From Isotricha intestinalis (lineage: Eukaryota; Ciliophora; Litostomatea; Vestibuliferida; Isotrichidae), in contig JAJJLU010003837.1 of assembly GCA_023807065.1 (NCBI GenBank), positions 1 through 28,591 of the forward strand: a stretch of DNA of 28,591 nt. Direction: 5' to 3'. Each line of letters starts with the position of its first letter. Position 1 is the first letter of the stretch. Shown in pieces: positions 27,948-28,591 of this stretch. The notes under the pieces are model-generated. The model did no database searches and was not told the origin of the DNA. It saw only the letters and a program-made list of their open reading frames with translations. A program made the translations under genes and the position numbers.

Positions 27948-28361
27948 TTATGCATATTTTTTTAATTTATATTCAGTTAAATCCCATTCAATATCAAATA
28001 TAGCAATAATTTTATCAATAGATTTTCCTTTTATTAAAATAGCAAGTTTAACTCAACCTAAATCTGAAAGTGATATAATATTCATATAATCAGTATTAAT
28101 TAAATCAAAAATAGAATTTAAATCCATTCCGTTAGTAAACTTAGCATCTAATTAATCTATCACTTCTCTTAAATCTTGGGATTTGGAATTTCTTTTGGTT
28201 CTTTTTTTTCTAATAACCAAGATTTTTTTTCATATTTTATATCTAAAGAGAATATCATTTTTTAATTTTTATCATGTATTTATCCTTTTAATAAATGCGT
28301 CATTCTTTTTGGAAGTATTTCAATTTTCATTATTATCTCCACTTGTAAAAGTTAAATTCAT
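27948..28361 (-). pseudogene. SKP1: SKP1 pseudogene
   Basis: A decayed copy of SKP1, the adaptor linking F-box proteins to cullin in SCF ubiquitin ligases. From an ATG at 28361 it reads MNLTFTSGDNNEN like the SKP1 N-terminus, then meets TGA. A middle piece has KEPKEIPNPK, like SKP1's EIPKP linker. After a frameshift come REVID, TAA, LDAKFTNG and SIFDLINTDYMNI, matching EVVSDWDAxF and LFELILAANYLDI. Next SDLG, TGA, VKLAILIKGKS matches LLDxxCKxVAxMIKGKT, the TGA standing at the Cys position. The copy ends with IDKIIAIFDIEWDLTE (matching PEEIRKTFNIxNDFTxEE) and TAA at 27948-27950. At least three stops and two frame changes make it non-functional. Length (about 138 codons) is a little short of SKP1's 160 or so. 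Confidence 0.78.
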
Positions 28362-28416
28362 TTTTTCTTTTTTTTTACTATTAATCAAAATTTAAATATA
28401 TATTATTATAAATAAT

Positions 28417-28431
28417 TATATATATATATAT
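28417..28431. repeat. (TA)n dinucleotide run
   Basis: A 15-base alternating TA tract lies between the SKP1 pseudogene and the edge gene. Confidence 0.8.
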
Positions 28432-28468
28432 TTAATTTAAATTAATTTTTATAAAAATTACTACTTTT

Positions 28469-28591
28469 TTAAAAAACATCCATTTCATTTCTTTTATTCT
28501 CATGAAGATTAGTATTATTTATTAAAGAATTTTCCTTATTAAGCATTAATTCTAAATATTTTCCATGAATAATAAGTAATTCTTGTCCTAA
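28469..28591 (-). CDS. C-terminal end of a gene cut by the right edge
   Basis: An open frame enters from the window edge and runs 40 codons to a TAA at 28469. Visible residues include LGQELLIIHGKYLELMLNKE and a polar tail ending NEMDVF. Composition and length of the open run fit a real coding 3' end, probably helical. No family can be named from so little, and the rest lies outside the window. A chance frame is possible. Confidence 0.5.
   Translation of the reverse strand, partial: LGQELLIIHGKYLELMLNKENSLINNTNLHENKRNEMDVF

Noticed and set aside
27948..28361. SKP1 breaks explained by tiny introns or by TGA read as Cys
   Set aside because: One TGA does fall at a Cys position, but TAA and frame changes also occur, no GT-AG gaps restore the frame in an obvious way, and other genes code Cys with TGT or TGC without in-frame TGA.
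1..28591. Alternative nuclear code (TAA/TAG as Gln) as in many ciliates
   Set aside because: TAA and TAG end recognisable proteins at expected lengths (H3, CDK20-like, LRR proteins), and no conserved Gln position needs them.
1..28591. tRNA genes, CRISPR arrays, insertion sequences, telomere repeats
   Set aside because: I scanned spacers for locally GC-richer cloverleaf or TTCRAAT-like arms, regular repeats, terminal inverted repeats and G/C-rich telomeric units and saw none; a covariance-model search could still find a tRNA.

Overview
The window is very AT-rich eukaryotic DNA carrying compact, apparently intronless protein genes. I count 17 complete genes, two genes cut by the window edges, and at least two decayed genes. 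Every complete reading frame stays open under the standard code, so TAA, TAG and TGA all behave as stops. Of 18 visible stop codons 17 are TAA, one is TAG and none is TGA. The histone H3 resembles ciliate H3. EF-hand, RCC1, LRR and Asn/Lys-rich proteins and short spacers also fit a ciliate macronuclear genome. Standard code plus extreme AT content suggests a litostome (Entodinium-like rumen ciliates) as one possibility. This is inference; another AT-rich protist is not excluded.

Layout. 1-6.2 kb: a Polo-like kinase cut at the left edge (-), a degenerate EF-hand protein (+), a Lys/Asn-rich hypothetical (-), a 72-residue coiled coil (+), an LRRC61-like leucine-rich-repeat protein (+), a coiled-coil protein (-) and an atypical histone H3 (-). 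6.6-12.8 kb: a 2083-residue protein joining RCC1 repeats to a divergent RasGAP-like region with a candidate arginine finger. 12.9-21.3 kb: an ICMT/MddA-like membrane methyltransferase homologue (-), a WD40 protein (-), a six-EF-hand protein with a cysteine cluster (+), a coiled-coil protein with a possible PH-like C-terminus (-) and a hypothetical (+). 21.6-26.4 kb: an anamorsin-N-domain-like small protein (-), a multipass membrane protein with a Cys-containing ectodomain (-), a CDK20/CCRK-like kinase lacking its glycine loop (-) and a ribonuclease-inhibitor-type LRR protein (+). 26.4-28.6 kb: a degraded stretch with an unidentified gene relic, one intact hypothetical gene, a broken SKP1 copy and the 3' end of another gene.

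There is no operon. Genes alternate strands as divergent and convergent pairs, with gaps from about 58 to 363 bases outside the degraded zone. The loose functional theme is cell division and cilia (PLK, CDK20-like, LRRC61-like, LRR proteins, H3), which may be chance. I see no CRISPR array, insertion sequence, tRNA or rRNA gene. The best candidates for something new are the RCC1-RasGAP fusion, the H3 lacking Ser10, the CDK20-like kinase without a glycine loop, and the SKP1 pseudogene.
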